Origin: a bacterium
Lineage (GTDB): Bacteria > Pseudomonadota > Alphaproteobacteria > Acetobacterales > Acetobacteraceae
NCBI GenBank assembly: GCA_026224825.1
Contig: JAMFRO010000007.1
Span: 1 to 64,000 of the forward strand
DNA: 64,000 bases
Direction: 5' to 3'
Shown here: positions 63,155-64,000 of the stretch, in pieces
Numbering within the stretch: position 1 is the stretch's first letter
Layout: every line of letters begins with the position of its first letter
The notes under the pieces: generated by a model
What the model was told of the DNA's origin: nothing
Database searches by the model: none
What the model saw: only the letters and a program-made list of their open reading frames with translations
Position numbers and translations under genes: made by a program

Positions 63155-63275
63155 TCCAGCTTTTTGAAAAAAGCTGGACCAAAAACTTTTGCTCCTGGGG
63201 GCTGAAGCCGCTCAGCGGCTTCAGCCCCCAGGCGCAAAAGTTTTTTTGGGTACCTTTTTGTTCACAAAAAGGTAC
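63155..63275. repeat. Palindromic element, family B, copy 4
   Basis: Left hairpin TCCAGCTTTTT/AAAAAGCTGGA (63155-63178), core AAAAACTTTTGC to GCAAAAGTTTTT (63181-63247) around CTGGGGGCTGAAGCCGCT and its complement, right hairpin GTACCTTTTTG-TT-CACAAAAAGGTAC (63250-63275). It lies between the lipoyl gene and the flavoprotein gene on the same strand. Confidence 0.8.
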
Positions 63276-63308
63276 TGCTATAACCAATAAAAAATCGGGA
63301 GCGGTCCA

Positions 63309-64000
63309 ATGAGCAATTTCGACGAGACCTTCGACTTCGTGGTTGTCGGCAGCGGCGGTGGTTCCATGGCCGCCGCCCTGATGATGCGCAAACTCGGCAA
63401 AAGCGTTGTCATCCTCGAAAAATCCAACCTCATCGGCGGCACCACGGCCCGCTCCGGCGGCGTCATGTGGATCCCCAACAACCGCTTCATGAAGGCGGAT
63501 GGCGTGGAGGACAGCTACGAGAAGGCCTCGACCTATCTCGACTCCACCAGCGGCCAGGACGATTTACCCGCAGCCTCGCCTGAGCGCCGCGCCACGTATC
63601 TGCGCGAAGCCCCGAAAATGCTCGAATTCCTCATCGAGCAAGGCATCAAACTGCGCCGCATCCCGCATTACCCGGACTACCATGACCATTTGCCAGGCGG
63701 TTCCGCCCCCGGCCGCACCGTCGTGGCCGAGTTGTTCAACGTGAATGAGCTGCCGAAAGCCTGGGCCGAAAAACTCCGCCCCAGCGCCATCCCCTTCCCG
63801 GCGCATCTGGACGAGCTCTACTGGCTCCCAACCCTGACCCGCTCCGCCAAAGGCAAGCTGAACCTCGCCAAAATCCTGCTGCGCGGCCTGGTTGCCAAAC
63901 TCACCGGCAAATCCATCGCTCCCGCCGGCCGTGCGCTACAGGGCCGCATGCTGCAGGCCGCGCTTAAGGCCGGAGCAGACATCCGCGTCAGCACCGGCGT
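63309..64000 (+). CDS. FAD-binding dehydrogenase (ketosteroid dehydrogenase/fumarate reductase type), partial
   Basis: The first 230 residues of a flavoprotein that runs past the window end. FDFVVVGSGGGSMAAALMM binds FAD, followed by ILEKSNLIGGTTARSGGVMWIPNN, of which GGTTARSGGVMWIP is typical of 3-ketosteroid delta-dehydrogenases and related flavin dehydrogenases. It would desaturate a cyclic ketone. The ATG at 63309 has GGGAGCGG upstream. The gene lies 33 bp after a family B palindrome. Confidence 0.85.
   Translation, partial: MSNFDETFDFVVVGSGGGSMAAALMMRKLGKSVVILEKSNLIGGTTARSGGVMWIPNNRFMKADGVEDSYEKASTYLDSTSGQDDLPAASPERRATYLREAPKMLEFLIEQGIKLRRIPHYPDYHDHLPGGSAPGRTVVAELFNVNELPKAWAEKLRPSAIPFPAHLDELYWLPTLTRSAKGKLNLAKILLRGLVAKLTGKSIAPAGRALQGRMLQAALKAGADIRVSTG

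Overview
The window reads as chromosomal DNA of a GC-rich alphaproteobacterium, most likely a member of the Acetobacteraceae. This rests on family resemblance read by eye, not on a search: a CtrA-type regulator, an ornithine decarboxylase followed by homospermidine synthase, a Hint-terminated strand-loop-strand adhesin with its O-heptosyltransferase, and dense intergenic palindromes.

Layout. 1-1.9 kb is a decayed edge: the tail of an IS5-type transposase, a gene fragment, a NYN-domain gene with two frameshifts, short repeats and tRNA-Glu(CTC). 2-12 kb is mostly core genes on the minus strand: recJ, a TonB-like protein, a glycine-zipper lipoprotein, dnaJ, dnaK, leuA with a leucine-rich leader, and accA. 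12-18.5 kb runs on the plus strand: mscL, a CtrA-like regulator whose receiver lacks the phospho-acceptor Asp, then a polyamine unit (ornithine decarboxylase with an uORF leader, homospermidine synthase). Two related MITE-like elements sit in front of mscL and between the two polyamine genes. 18.5-28.5 kb is housekeeping: dnaQ-coaE-aroE-GT87, argD-argF, a VapBC-type module, phhB, an HtrA protease, mrp and holC. 28.5-37.3 kb holds a TibC-like heptosyltransferase and its probable substrate, a 2,415-residue repeat protein that ends in a Hint domain instead of a beta-barrel.

37.6-64 kb is a catabolic region. It has alpha/beta hydrolases, a frameshifted TauD-type dioxygenase, a CaiB-type CoA transferase, a TetR-controlled beta-oxidation operon (acyl-CoA dehydrogenase, thiolase, SDR, two crotonases, nitronate monooxygenase), a second thiolase, small DUF1330/EthD-like proteins, a Rieske oxygenase under an IclR regulator, a flavin (Baeyer-Villiger-type) monooxygenase, more SDRs, a third thiolase, a 2-oxoacid dehydrogenase E1 alpha/beta pair with a free-standing lipoyl domain, and a flavoprotein that runs off the end. 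Together they look like a route that oxygenates and opens a cyclic or terpenoid/steroid-like ketone and feeds the pieces into beta-oxidation; the substrate cannot be read from the sequence.

The most unusual non-coding feature is two families of modular palindromes at gene ends. Family A (copies at 8.56, 37.30 and 40.81 kb, plus a short solo copy at 60.53 kb) and family B (49.9, 50.76, 56.86 and 63.15 kb) share conserved outer hairpins but carry unrelated, self-complementary cores. The other strong leads are the Asp-less CtrA paralogue, the glycosylated Hint adhesin, and the uORF/attenuator leader of the ornithine decarboxylase gene.
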